Assembly: GCF_030812215.1 (NCBI RefSeq)
Contig: NZ_JAUSSG010000005.1
Span: 399,161 to 463,160, forward strand
DNA from: Variovorax boronicumulans
Lineage (GTDB): Bacteria; Pseudomonadota; Gammaproteobacteria; Burkholderiales; Burkholderiaceae_C
Length of the DNA stretch: 64,000 bases
Reading direction: 5' to 3'
A program made the translations under genes and the position numbers. The notes under the pieces were generated by a model, which worked only from the letters and a program-made list of their open reading frames with translations, was not told where the DNA came from and did no database searches. This document shows, in pieces, positions 1-8,670 of this stretch (position 1 is the stretch's first letter; each line of letters begins with the position of its first letter).

Positions 1-1428
1 GTAAGTCGGCGACGTGGTCGTGGTGCGCAGCAGCGTGGCGCCGCGCTCGGTGAGCTGGCCGTTGAGCGGCATGCCCGACAGGTGCGCGCCGACGACGGCG
101 ATGGCGAGCGTCTGCGGTGCCGGGGCCATGAGGCCCGGCACCGGGCGCGGCGCGGGCAGCGGCAGGCCGGTCGCACCCTGCGGGAGGCCGCTCGCGTGGT
201 GATAGCGCTGGCCGAGGTCGGCCAGCGCGAGGTCGCTTCCGCTCGGGCCGATCAGCGTGATGCCGAACGGCAGGCCGTCCGCGCGCAGGCTGCTCGGCAC
301 CGAGAGCGCCGCGTAGTCGAGCAGGTTGACGAAGTTGGTGTACGCGCCGAGGTTGCGGTTGAGCACGACCGGATCGGCGCGCATTTGCGCTCGCGTGTAG
401 TGCGTGGGCGCGGTAGGCACCAGAAGCACGTCGATGTCGCGCCACATCGGCTCGACCTGTTGCGCGATGGCGCGCAGCCGGGTCTGCGCGTCGAACACGT
501 CGGCGGCTGAATAGCCTTTTCCGCTCGCGAGGATGCTGCGCACAGGCTCGATCACCTCGTCGGCATGCGCGTCGAAGAACTCGCGCACCGCCGCGTAGCG
601 TTCGGCGACGAGTGCGCTTTCATAGAGCAGCGCGGCGGCTTCGGCGAGCGGCGCGTACGGAATGGCGACGGCCGTGCCGCCCAGTGCCACGAGCCTGGCC
701 TGCGCATCGCGGAAGGCTTCTTCGGCTGCGGTGTCGCCGAAGAAGTCCAACGCGTCGGGCACGCCGAAGTTGAAGCGAGCGGGCAGCGGCTTGCGATGCA
801 TCGCGATGTCGCGCGAGTACGGGTCGCGCGGGTCGTGGCCGGAGGCGGCCAGCATCACGTCGACGGCCAGCGCCACGGTGCGCGCGAAGATCGAAACGCA
901 GTCCGCGCTCTGCGCTGCGGGCACCACGCCGAAGGCGCTGAGCAGCCCGCGCGAAGGCTTGAGGCCGACGATGTTGTTGAGCCCGGCGGGTACGCGGCCG
1001 GAGCCGGCGGTGTCGGTGCCGAGGGCGAAGTCGACCTCGCCCGCGGCCACCACATACGCCGAACCGGAGCTGGAGCCACCGCAGACGTAGCGCGCATCGA
1101 ATGCGTTGGGCACTTCGCCATAGGGCGAGCGCGTGCCGTTCAGGCCGCAGGCGAACTGGTCGAGGTTGGTCTTGCCGGTCAGGGATGCACCGGCTTCGAG
1201 CAATCGCTGCACCACGGCCGCATGCGCCGTGGGCCGGCGGTCGAAGGCCGGGCAAGCGGCAGTGGTGGGCACGCCGGCCACGTCGATGTTGTCCTTGACC
1301 GCGAAGCGCAGCCCGGCGAGTGGCAGGGTCACGCCGGGGGTGTCGGCGGTTTCGGCACCGGCCACAGGTACCGCGAATTTCGCGATCCAGGCAGCGGTGG
1401 TCAGCGGGTCGTATTCATGCACCATCAT
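1..1428 (-). CDS. atzF: Allophanate hydrolase (AtzF-type amidase), 3' end cut by the window
   Basis: Amidase-signature enzyme expected to hydrolyse allophanate (urea-1-carboxylate) to ammonia and CO2 in the cytoplasm, the last step of urea-carboxylase or cyanuric-acid type nitrogen salvage. The 476 visible codons run from a tandem ATG-ATG start to the left edge. Visible motifs are the general-base Lys45 (VKDNID), the GGSSSGSA loop at about 117-124 carrying the cis-Ser, and the nucleophile Ser143 in GTDTAGSG. The amidase body is followed by the beginning of the AtzF C-terminal domain (AVVGAHLSGMPLN), which separates it from generic amidases or GatA. The family is about 600 residues, so roughly 120 are missing. 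A GntR-type palindrome lies just upstream. The remaining uncertainty is the true substrate, because the left neighbour (urea carboxylase or other) is not visible. Confidence 0.85.
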   Translation of the reverse strand, partial: MMVHEYDPLTTAAWIAKFAVPVAGAETADTPGVTLPLAGLRFAVKDNIDVAGVPTTAACPAFDRRPTAHAAVVQRLLEAGASLTGKTNLDQFACGLNGTRSPYGEVPNAFDARYVCGGSSSGSAYVVAAGEVDFALGTDTAGSGRVPAGLNNIVGLKPSRGLLSAFGVVPAAQSADCVSIFARTVALAVDVMLAASGHDPRDPYSRDIAMHRKPLPARFNFGVPDALDFFGDTAAEEAFRDAQARLVALGGTAVAIPYAPLAEAAALLYESALVAERYAAVREFFDAHADEVIEPVRSILASGKGYSAADVFDAQTRLRAIAQQVEPMWRDIDVLLVPTAPTHYTRAQMRADPVVLNRNLGAYTNFVNLLDYAALSVPSSLRADGLPFGITLIGPSGSDLALADLGQRYHHASGLPQGATGLPLPAPRPVPGLMAPAPQTLAIAVVGAHLSGMPLNGQLTERGATLLRTTTTSPTY

Positions 1429-1439
1429 CAGGCATCCAA

Positions 1440-1453
1440 ACTTGTGTACAAGT
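1440..1453. promoter_or_regulatory. Palindrome ACTTGT-GT-ACAAGT, probable GntR/FCD operator
   Basis: Six-base arms ACTTGT/ACAAGT around a two-base centre, ending about 12 bp before the atzF start codon. TTGT-NN-ACAA is the usual core recognised by FadR/VanR-type (FCD) GntR regulators. No GntR gene is in the window, so the regulator would lie to the left. Confidence 0.55.
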
Positions 1454-1510
1454 CGAGATGCAAGCAATGTGCCAGCCGGAACGAGCCTGCGACTAAGACT
1501 GGGTGTTTGC

Positions 1511-1545
1511 TCCCTCTCCCCTCGGGGAGAGGGTTGGGGTGAGGG
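1511..1545 (+). repeat. Intergenic repeat CCCTCTCCC...GGGAGAGGG, copy 1
   Basis: Short repeat with a C-rich arm, a G-rich arm and a GTTGGGGTGAGGG tail. A second copy in opposite orientation starts 45 bp further on. Repeats of this wording are widespread in proteobacterial intergenic DNA. Confidence 0.7.
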
Positions 1546-1590
1546 CAAGGTGCTGCCGATGAAGCGCGGCTCTCAGGTGAAGGCCGCCGC

Positions 1591-1623
1591 CCTCACCCCT
1601 ACCCTCTCCCTCTGGGAGAGGGG
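1591..1623 (-). repeat. Intergenic repeat CCCTCTCCC...GGGAGAGGG, copy 2 (inverted)
   Basis: Inverted partner of the copy at 1511-1545. Together they can form a large stem between the divergent atzF promoter region and the 3' end of the M48 peptidase gene. There is no T tract, so a classical terminator is unlikely. Confidence 0.7.
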
Positions 1624-1631
1624 GTCATATA

Positions 1632-2498
1632 TCAACTCCGCTTGGCGTTGCGGTAGAGGCTCTCCACCTTCGGGATGTTCGCTTCGAGCTTCGCGATGCG
1701 GTCCGTGCCGCTCGGATGGGTCGACAGGAAACTCAGCCCGCCCTGATTCTTCGAGGCGGTCGCCATCTTGTTCCACAGCGACACCGAGGCCTTCGGGTCA
1801 TAGCCTGCGCGCGCCGCGAGTTCGAGCCCCACGAGGTCGGCCTCTGTCTCGTCGCTGCGGCTGAACTTGAGCGTGATGAGTTGCGTGCCGGCCCTTGCCG
1901 CGAGGTCCCCCACCTGGCCAAGGCCAAGCAGCTGCGCACCGATCGACAGCGCCGCGCCGGTGCCGGCGCTCTTGGCCATGCGGGCGCGGGCGTGTTCGCG
2001 CAGCGCGTGGGCCATCTCGTGGCCCATCACCATCGCGACCTCGTCGTCGGTGAGCTTGAGCTGTTCGAGGATGCCGGTGAAGAAGGCAATCTTGCCGCCG
2101 GGCATGCAGAAGGCGTTGATCTGCTTGCTGCCGATCAGGTTGACCTCCCACTTCCATTCGCGCGCGCGGGTGTTCCAGGGCGTGGCGAAGGGAATGAGCC
2201 GCTGCGCGATGGCGCGCAGCCGCTGCAGTTGCGCGTTGTTGTCGCCGGCGAGCGCGTTCTTGGCGCGGGCCTGCGCGAGCAGCTGGCCGTACTGCTGGAC
2301 GCCGGCCGCCTCGATCTTGTCCGCGGGCACGAGGTTGCGCGCCACCGAGGCGTTGCCGACGTTGACCTGCGAGAGCGCCGGGCGGCTCATCGCCACGCCG
2401 GCCGCGATCAACAGGAAGGCCCTGCGCAACTGCCACGGCGAGGCAGGAGAGGTGAGGGAAATGGGGCGTTCGCAGCGTGTGCACATGGGGCGGATCAT
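1632..2498 (-). CDS. M48 family zinc metalloprotease (exported)
   Basis: Predicted zinc endopeptidase of the M48 (HtpX/LoiP/BepA-like) family, about 288 residues. The zinc site HEMAH lies at residues 160-164, and the third ligand is in the downstream ETEAD motif. An N-terminal hydrophobic stretch (AFLLIAAGVAM) ending in ALSQ looks like a signal peptide, which places the enzyme in the periplasm. The start at 2498 was chosen because the longer frame up to 2618 runs into the divergent permease gene; ATG at 2486 is an alternative. Such proteins usually take part in outer-membrane or periplasmic protein quality control. There is no TPR domain, so it is not full-length BepA. Substrate unknown. Confidence 0.8.
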   Translation of the reverse strand: MIRPMCTRCERPISLTSPASPWQLRRAFLLIAAGVAMSRPALSQVNVGNASVARNLVPADKIEAAGVQQYGQLLAQARAKNALAGDNNAQLQRLRAIAQRLIPFATPWNTRAREWKWEVNLIGSKQINAFCMPGGKIAFFTGILEQLKLTDDEVAMVMGHEMAHALREHARARMAKSAGTGAALSIGAQLLGLGQVGDLAARAGTQLITLKFSRSDETEADLVGLELAARAGYDPKASVSLWNKMATASKNQGGLSFLSTHPSGTDRIAKLEANIPKVESLYRNAKRS

Positions 2499-2544
2499 AG
2501 GAACAAATGAAGACAAACAGGCGGGTCGATTCCCGCGGCGGCTC

Positions 2545-3930
2545 ATGGACAATCCGGGGCTCATGTCCGCTCCGCCGCTCGAAACCCCCGCCCCCCCCAA
2601 ACCATCCTGGCGCGACACGCTGAAGGTCTACCTCGAGCCGGCCACGCTGCGCATGCTGGCGCTGGGCTTCTCGGCCGGACTGCCGCTGCTGCTGGTGCTG
2701 GGCACGCTGAGTTTCCGCCTGCGCGAAGCCGGCATCGACCGCACCACGATCGGCTACCTGAGCTGGGTGGGCCTGGCCTATGGCTTCAAGTGGGTCTGGG
2801 CGCCGCTGGTCGACCGGATGCCGCTGCCGCCGCTGACCACGCTGCTCGGCCGGCGCCGCGGCTGGCTGCTGCTGGCGCAGGGCCTGGTGATCGTGGGGCT
2901 GGTCGGCATGGCGATGAACGATCCGCGCCACGGCCTCGCCCCACTGGTCTGGTGCGCGTTGCTGGTGGCCTTCGGCTCGGCCACGCAGGACATCGCGCTG
3001 GACGCCTTCCGCATCGAATCGGCGGAGACGCGGAAGCAGGCCGCGCTCGCCGCCGCGTATCAGACCGGCTACCGGCTCGCGATGATCTGGGCCGGCGCCG
3101 GCGTGCTGTGGGTCGCAGCCTGGGCCGAGGTGGTGCCCGCCGTCGCCGCGGCCGGCGCGGCGGCCTACCAGAACGGCGCCTGGAAAACGGCCTACCTTGT
3201 GATGGCCGCCTCGATGGGCGTCGGCGTGCTCACGGTGCTGCTGTCGCCCGAGCCCGTGCGGTTGGTGCTTCCGAAGGCGAAGAACGCGGCCGAGTGGCTG
3301 CAGAGCGTGCTGATCGACCCCTTCGCCGACTTCATCCGCCGCTACAGGTGGCAGGCCGCGCTGATCCTCGCGCTGATCGCCATCTACCGCATCAGCGACG
3401 TGGTGATGGGCATCATGGCCAATCCGTTCTACGTGGACATGGGCTTCACCAAGGACGAGGTGGCCACGGTCAGCAAGATCTACGGCGTGGTCATGACGCT
3501 GGCCGGCGCCTTCGTGGGCGGCGTGCTCTCGATGCGCCTGGGCGTGATGCGCGTGCTGATGCTGGGCGCGGTACTCAGCGCCGCGAGCAACCTGCTGTTC
3601 GCCTGGCTGGCCTCGCGCGGGCACGACCTCACGGCGCTCATCGCGGTGGTCTCGGCCGACAACCTGGCCGGCGGCATCGCCTCGGCCGCCTTCATCGCCT
3701 ACCTGTCGAGCCTGACCAACATCAGCTACTCGGCCACGCAGTACGCCCTGTTCAGCTCGCTGATGCTGCTGCTGCCCAAGTTCATCGCCGGCTACTCGGG
3801 CGCCTTCGTCGACGCCTACGGCTACAGCCAGTTCTTCACCGCCACCGCGCTGCTGGGCGTGCCCGTGCTGCTGCTGGTCGCGCTGGCCTCGCGGCTGACG
3901 ACGACCACAAGCGCCGCCGACCGTCAATAG
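2545..3930 (+). CDS. ampG: AmpG-like MFS permease
   Basis: Polytopic inner-membrane MFS protein of about 461 residues with roughly 12-14 hydrophobic segments. The N-terminal region (LGFSAGLPLLL, then the WVWAPLVDRM loop) is typical of AmpG, which imports anhydro-muropeptides (GlcNAc-anhydroMurNAc peptides) into the cytoplasm for cell-wall recycling. It is divergent from the M48 protease. ATG at 2545 and ATG at 2563 are both possible, each preceded by a G-rich stretch. No recycling enzymes (nagZ, ampD) lie beside it, so the role rests on family resemblance. Other MFS sugar-transport roles cannot be excluded. Confidence 0.75.
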   Translation: MDNPGLMSAPPLETPAPPKPSWRDTLKVYLEPATLRMLALGFSAGLPLLLVLGTLSFRLREAGIDRTTIGYLSWVGLAYGFKWVWAPLVDRMPLPPLTTLLGRRRGWLLLAQGLVIVGLVGMAMNDPRHGLAPLVWCALLVAFGSATQDIALDAFRIESAETRKQAALAAAYQTGYRLAMIWAGAGVLWVAAWAEVVPAVAAAGAAAYQNGAWKTAYLVMAASMGVGVLTVLLSPEPVRLVLPKAKNAAEWLQSVLIDPFADFIRRYRWQAALILALIAIYRISDVVMGIMANPFYVDMGFTKDEVATVSKIYGVVMTLAGAFVGGVLSMRLGVMRVLMLGAVLSAASNLLFAWLASRGHDLTALIAVVSADNLAGGIASAAFIAYLSSLTNISYSATQYALFSSLMLLLPKFIAGYSGAFVDAYGYSQFFTATALLGVPVLLLVALASRLTTTTSAADRQ

Positions 3931-4075
3931 GGCCGTGGCCCTAGGCTGCACTTATGGGAAACCGCCGACGCGGGCCCGGGCGCTCTGCTGGTAGGCTGCG
4001 TGACATTCATTGCGTGAGAATTACGCCTGTCGTCTCACCGACGTTCTTCCGCTTGTCGCAGCCCCAAGAATCATC

Positions 4076-5284
4076 GTGCTCTCCCGTATTTCCCCTCTAC
4101 AGATCAGCGCCTACACGGCAACCTCGGCCGTCGGCGTCGGCAAGGCGCCGCTGGCCGAAGCGCTCGAAAACTCGCGCAGCGGCCTGCGTGCCAACGATTT
4201 CGGCGATGCGCCGCTGCCCACATGGATCGGCCGCGTCGACGGACTCGAAGACGTCCGCCTGCCCGAGCCGCTGGCCTCGTGGGACTGCCGCAACAACCGG
4301 CTCGCCTGGCTGGGCCTGCAGGCCGATGGCTTTCTCGAAGCGGTGGCCGCCGCGCGCGAGAAGTACGGCGCCTCGCGCGTCGCACTGATCCTTGGCACCT
4401 CGACCGCCAGCATCGGCGAGACCGAGCTGGCCTACACCCAGCTCGACGGAAACGGCATGTTCCCGCCGGACCAGCGCCGCGCCGCGGTGCACACGCCCCA
4501 TTCGCTTGCGATGTTCGTGCAGCAGGTGCTGGGCCTGGAAGGGCCGAGCGAGACGATCTCGACCGCCTGCTCGTCGAGCGCCAAGGTGTTCGCCTCGGCC
4601 GAACGGCTGATCCGCCTGGGCCTGGCCGACGCGGCGGTCGTGGGCGGGGTGGACACGCTCTGCGGCAGCGTGCTGTTCGGCTTCAACTCGCTGGAACTGG
4701 TGTCGACGGAGCCCTGCCGTCCGTTCGATGCCGGCCGCAATGGCATCAGCCTGGGCGAAGCGGCGGGCTTCGCGCTGGTCGAGCGGGTGCAAGGCGGGGC
4801 CGATGCGTCGGCGCTGCACCTCCTGGGCTACGGCGAGGCGAGCGATGCGCACCACATGTCGACCCCGCATCCCGAGGGCCTGGGCGCCGAGCGCGCGCTC
4901 GACGAGGCACTGGCGCGCGCCGGCCTTCCGCCCGAGGCGATCGACTACATCAACATGCACGGTACCGCGAGCCAGAAGAACGACGAGGTCGAAGGCGCCC
5001 TGGTGGCGCGCCGCTTCCCTGCCTCCACGCACGCGAGTTCGACCAAGGGCTTCATGGGCCACACGTTGGGCGCGGCGGGCATCGTCGAGGCGGTGATCAG
5101 CCTGCTGGCCATCGAGCGCGGCCTGAAGCCGGGCACGGTGGGCACCCGCACGATCGACGAAGGCTTCGGCCCGCAGATCCGCCTCGCGCCCGCGCACGGC
5201 GAGGTGCGCTACGCACTCTCCAACTCCTTCGGTTTCGGCGGCAACAACTGCTCGCTCGTGTTCGGCAAGGCGGCCGCCGCATGA
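4076..5284 (+). CDS. Beta-ketoacyl-ACP synthase (FabB/FabF-like, aryl-polyene type)
   Basis: Condensing enzyme of about 402 residues expected to extend an ACP-bound acyl chain with malonyl-ACP. The whole catalytic triad is visible: Cys165 in STACSSSAK, His295 in NMHGTAS and His329 in KGFMGHTLGAAG. The GTG at 4076 places the N-terminus at the usual ketosynthase start; a TTG at 4010 would add 22 residues that do not look like the family. The gene overlaps the next by ATGA. The pairing with a Ketoacyl-synt_2 protein and a halogenase-like flavoenzyme resembles aryl-polyene/xanthomonadin loci rather than housekeeping fatty-acid synthesis. No ACP, ketoreductase or dehydratase is adjacent. Confidence 0.8.
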   Translation: MLSRISPLQISAYTATSAVGVGKAPLAEALENSRSGLRANDFGDAPLPTWIGRVDGLEDVRLPEPLASWDCRNNRLAWLGLQADGFLEAVAAAREKYGASRVALILGTSTASIGETELAYTQLDGNGMFPPDQRRAAVHTPHSLAMFVQQVLGLEGPSETISTACSSSAKVFASAERLIRLGLADAAVVGGVDTLCGSVLFGFNSLELVSTEPCRPFDAGRNGISLGEAAGFALVERVQGGADASALHLLGYGEASDAHHMSTPHPEGLGAERALDEALARAGLPPEAIDYINMHGTASQKNDEVEGALVARRFPASTHASSTKGFMGHTLGAAGIVEAVISLLAIERGLKPGTVGTRTIDEGFGPQIRLAPAHGEVRYALSNSFGFGGNNCSLVFGKAAAA

Positions 5285-6129
5285 GCACGACAGCCACGCC
5301 CCCGATGCCCCCCACCCTCTACATCGAAGGCCCGGCCTTCTGGACGCCCACCCTCCCCGGCTGGGACGCCGCGCGCGCGGCCTTCCGCGGCGAAGGCGCG
5401 CTGGCCGATCCGCCCGCCAAGCGGCCGTCGCCGCAGGTGCTGGCCCCGGCCGAGCGCCGCCGCGCGCCCGACACCGTGGCGCTGGCGCTCGAAGTGGCTG
5501 CCGCAGCCATGGCGGCCTCGGGCCGCAACGCGGCCGACGTGCCCTGCGTGTTCGCCTCGGCGCACGGCGACCTGTCGATCAACGACTACATGTGCGGCAC
5601 GCTCGCGAGCGATCCGAAGATGCTCTCGCCCACCAAGTTCCACAACTCGGTGCACAACGCGGCCGTGGGGTACTGGACCATCGGGACGGGCTGCATGGCG
5701 GCGAGCAATGCCGTGTCGGCGTACGAATACAGCTTTGCCTCCGGCCTGCTCGAAGCGGCCGTGCAATGCGCGGCCGACCAGGAGCCGGTGCTGCTGGTGG
5801 GCTACGACACGCCCACCGTCGGCGCCCTGACATCGGTGACCGACAGCCGCGGCCTGCTCGCGGTGGCCATGGTGATCGCGCCCGTGCGCACCGAGCGCAG
5901 CGTGGCCGCGCTGCAGTGGTCGCTGGCCAGCCACGACGCGGCGGCAACCTACACGCCGCTGCGATCGGAAGCAGCAAAGTCGCTGGTGTCCATCAATCCG
6001 ATGGCGCAGGCGCTCGGCCTGTTCGAATCGCTGGCGCATGTCGAAGGCGGCGACGAACCGGCGCTCCGCCTGCAACTCTCGCCCACCCTGTCACTCAGGC
6101 TGCAGTTGCGGCCTCCTCCAAAGGACTGA
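5281..6129 (+). CDS. Beta-ketoacyl synthase-like protein (Ketoacyl-synt_2 / chain-length-factor-like)
   Basis: A 282-residue protein resembling the short ketosynthase N-terminal family (Ketoacyl-synt_2) that partners a full ketosynthase in aryl-polyene clusters. Recognisable parts are the SPTKFHNSVHNAAVGYW segment and GTGCMAASNAVSAYEYSF, which occupies the nucleophile-elbow position. It lacks the second half of a thiolase fold and both catalytic His motifs, so it is probably a non-condensing partner. It is translationally coupled to the preceding gene (ATGA at 5281-5284), as expected for a heterodimer. The role is inferred from family and context. Confidence 0.7.
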   Translation: MSTTATPPMPPTLYIEGPAFWTPTLPGWDAARAAFRGEGALADPPAKRPSPQVLAPAERRRAPDTVALALEVAAAAMAASGRNAADVPCVFASAHGDLSINDYMCGTLASDPKMLSPTKFHNSVHNAAVGYWTIGTGCMAASNAVSAYEYSFASGLLEAAVQCAADQEPVLLVGYDTPTVGALTSVTDSRGLLAVAMVIAPVRTERSVAALQWSLASHDAAATYTPLRSEAAKSLVSINPMAQALGLFESLAHVEGGDEPALRLQLSPTLSLRLQLRPPPKD

Positions 6130-6133
6130 CACC

Positions 6134-7783
6134 ATGACCGACACTGCGCTGGATTCGTTTGACGCAGTGATCATGGGAGGCGGTCTCGCCGGCCTCACGC
6201 TGGCAATCCAGCTGAAGCAGCGCTTCGGCGACCTGAAGGTGCTGGTGCTGGAGCGCCGCACGCATCCGGTGCCGCTCGCGGCGCACAAGGTGGGCGAATC
6301 GTCGGTCGAAATCGGGGCGCACTACTTCGACACGGTGCTCGGGCTCAAGGCCCACATGGACGAAGCGCAGCTGCGCAAGTTCGGCTTCCGCTTCTTCTTC
6401 AGCGAAGGCCGCAGCGACATCGACAACGTCACCGAGATCGGCGCGAGCCGCTACCTGGCGGTGCCCAGCTACCAGATCGACCGGGGCATCTTCGAGAACT
6501 TCCTGGCCGAAGAGGCCGCGCGGCACGGTGTGCGCTTCGTCGACAGCGCGCTGGTTCGGCGCATCGACCTGGCCCAGAACCCCGCGGCGCCCCACCGCGT
6601 CGAATGGACGCGCGGCGAAGAATCCCACGCCACACAGGCGCGCTGGCTCATCGACGCCTGCGGCCGCGCCGGCATGCTCAAGCGCAAGCTCGGCCTTGCC
6701 GAGCCCAACGCGCACGACGTCAATGCGGTGTGGTTCCGCATCGGCGAGCGCATTGCCGTCGACGACTGGAGCGACAGCGCCGACTGGCGCGAACGCTGCA
6801 ACCCGCAGGCGCGCTGGCTCTCGACCAACCACTTCGTGGGCGCCGGCTACTGGGCCTGGCTGATTCCGCTGGCCTCGGGCTCGCATTCGGTGGGCATCGT
6901 GGCCGACCCGGCGCTGCATCCGCTGGACACCATCGACACCTTCGAGAAGGCGATGGCATGGTTCGCCACCTACCAGCCGCGCCTGTACGAGGCGCTGGAC
7001 GGCAAGCGCCACCTGCTGCAGGACTTTGCGTTCCTCAGGCACTTCTCGCATGGCTGCAAGCAGGTGTTCTCGGGCGAACGCTGGGCGATGACGGGCGAGG
7101 CGGGGCTTTTTCTCGACCCCTTCTATTCGCCCGGCAGCGACTTCATCGCGATCGCCAACACCTACATCACCGACCTCGTCGCGCAGGACCGCGCCGGCCG
7201 GCCGCTGGAAGCCCGGGCCCAGCTCTACGACCAGCTCTACCACTCGTTCTACGAGAGCACGCTCGCGCTCTACCAGGACCAGTACCCGCTCTTCGGCGAC
7301 CCGGAGGTGCTGCCGGTGAAGGTGATCTGGGACTACGCGTACTACTGGGGCGTGCTCGCGCAGATCTTCTTCCAGCGGCGCCTGACCGACCTGCCGGCGC
7401 TTGGAAGCCTGAAGGACGAACTGCAGCACTGCCAGCGCCTGAATGTCGCGGTGCAGCGGCTGATGCGCGACTGGTCGGCCTCGAGCGACAGGCGCAATCC
7501 GGCCGTGATGCTCGACCAGGCTGCGATGCCGTGGTTCGCCGAGCTCAACCGGAGCCTGAAAGACACGCTCGACGATGCCGGGTTCAAGGCCCGCATCCGG
7601 GCTTCCACGGCCATGCTGCGGCAGCTGGCTGGCGAAATACTCGGGCGGGCGCGCACTGCCGATCCGGACGTGGACGCCGGCGCCCTGCTGGCGCTTCTCG
7701 AAGAAAACCGCGGAAAAACACCCGCGACGGCAGCCCGCGACGCTATGCTTTTCGCAGCACCTCCGGTTGACACCCACGCCTGA
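6134..7783 (+). CDS. FAD-dependent oxidoreductase, tryptophan-halogenase-like
   Basis: Flavoprotein of 549 residues. The N-terminal dinucleotide-binding motif GGGLAGL (15-21) is followed by a GES motif (HKVGESSVE) and, at residues 240-245, WAWLIP. This matches the WxWxIP signature of flavin-dependent halogenases, which blocks a monooxygenase reaction. A second FAD motif, GEAGLFLDPFYSPG, lies near residue 325. The gene starts 4 bp after the ketosynthase-like gene, so the three are one operon. In xanthomonadin and flexirubin-type pathways such an enzyme modifies the aromatic end of the polyene. Halogenation is possible but unproven; many homologues in this group are annotated only as oxidoreductases. 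Confidence 0.7.
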   Translation: MTDTALDSFDAVIMGGGLAGLTLAIQLKQRFGDLKVLVLERRTHPVPLAAHKVGESSVEIGAHYFDTVLGLKAHMDEAQLRKFGFRFFFSEGRSDIDNVTEIGASRYLAVPSYQIDRGIFENFLAEEAARHGVRFVDSALVRRIDLAQNPAAPHRVEWTRGEESHATQARWLIDACGRAGMLKRKLGLAEPNAHDVNAVWFRIGERIAVDDWSDSADWRERCNPQARWLSTNHFVGAGYWAWLIPLASGSHSVGIVADPALHPLDTIDTFEKAMAWFATYQPRLYEALDGKRHLLQDFAFLRHFSHGCKQVFSGERWAMTGEAGLFLDPFYSPGSDFIAIANTYITDLVAQDRAGRPLEARAQLYDQLYHSFYESTLALYQDQYPLFGDPEVLPVKVIWDYAYYWGVLAQIFFQRRLTDLPALGSLKDELQHCQRLNVAVQRLMRDWSASSDRRNPAVMLDQAAMPWFAELNRSLKDTLDDAGFKARIRASTAMLRQLAGEILGRARTADPDVDAGALLALLEENRGKTPATAARDAMLFAAPPVDTHA

Positions 7784-7836
7784 GGTTTACCCAACTTTAC
7801 GGAGCGTTCAAGCCCGCTTGCTCCCTGTGGACGACC

Positions 7837-8559
7837 ATGAAGCGCATGAGCACCCCCCAACTCCTGATGATCGAAGATGACGCCCGCCTGGCGCAGATGG
7901 TGGGCGAGTACCTGACGCAGTCGGGTTTCGCCTTCAACCACGCCGGTGACGGCGCGAGCGGCCTCGAACAGCTGCAGCAGCACGCCCCCGACCTCGTGAT
8001 CCTCGACCTGATGCTGCCCGACACCGACGGGCTCGAAGTCTGCCGCCGCATCCGCGCGCTGCCCGGCCCGATCTCCAAGGTGTCGGTGCTGATGCTGACC
8101 GCCAAGGGCGATCCGATGGACCGCATCATCGGCCTGGAAATCGGCGCCGACGACTACCTGCCCAAGCCCTTCGAGCCGCGCGAGCTTCTGGCGCGCATCC
8201 GCGCCGTGCTGCGCCGGCGCAGCGAGAACGCCACCGAGAGCGAAGCCTCCACCGTGATGCGCTTCGGCACGCTGGAGATCGACCGCAACGCGCGCACCGT
8301 GTCGGTGGCCGGCGCGCTGGCGGACCTCACCTCCTACCAGTTCGACCTCTTGGTCGCGATGGCCGAGCGCGCGGGCCGCGTGCTCACGCGCGACCAGATC
8401 ATGGAAGCCGTGCGCGGCCGCGAGCTGGAGGCGTTCGACCGCTCGATCGACGTGCACATGGGCCGCATCCGCGCCGCGATAGAAGTCGACGCCAAGAACC
8501 CCAAGCGCATCCTCACAGTGCGCGGCGTAGGCTACGTCTTCGCCAAGCAGCAAGACTGA
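7837..8559 (+). CDS. OmpR-family response regulator
   Basis: A 240-residue two-component regulator: an N-terminal receiver domain with the acidic pocket EDD (13-15), the phospho-acceptor Asp57 in VILDLMLPD and Lys in YLPKPFEP, then an OmpR/PhoB winged-helix DNA-binding domain ending in RGVGYVF. The ATG at 7846 (MSTPQ) is an equally possible start. The sensor kinase gene follows 111 bp downstream on the same strand, separated by a GC-rich intergenic repeat. The signal and regulon are not deducible; the pairing is RstA/RstB- or CpxR-like in architecture. Confidence 0.9.
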   Translation: MKRMSTPQLLMIEDDARLAQMVGEYLTQSGFAFNHAGDGASGLEQLQQHAPDLVILDLMLPDTDGLEVCRRIRALPGPISKVSVLMLTAKGDPMDRIIGLEIGADDYLPKPFEPRELLARIRAVLRRRSENATESEASTVMRFGTLEIDRNARTVSVAGALADLTSYQFDLLVAMAERAGRVLTRDQIMEAVRGRELEAFDRSIDVHMGRIRAAIEVDAKNPKRILTVRGVGYVFAKQQD

Positions 8560-8570
8560 AAAGATGTTCG

Positions 8571-8663
8571 CCCCCCGGCTTTTCACTCGCTTCGCTCCGT
8601 GTCATTCGCCACCCCCCGAGGGGGAGGCGCGGCTCGCCTTGGGGCGGCCCGGCGGCGGCCGCA
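8571..8663. repeat. GC-rich intergenic repeat between regulator and kinase
   Basis: Contains GCTTCGCTCCGTGTC, then a C-run/G-run palindrome (ACCCCCCGAGGGGG) and a GGCCCGGCGGCGG end. The layout matches the repeats at 9881-9976 and 28195-28291, with lower base identity. It probably belongs to the same family. Confidence 0.5.
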
Positions 8664-8670
8664 TCGAGCC

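Noticed and set aside
1798..3951. A 717-codon antisense frame opposite the AmpG-like permease
   Set aside because: It overlaps both the permease and the M48 gene, is rich in His, Arg, Gln and Gly, and has no recognisable motif. Shadow frame.
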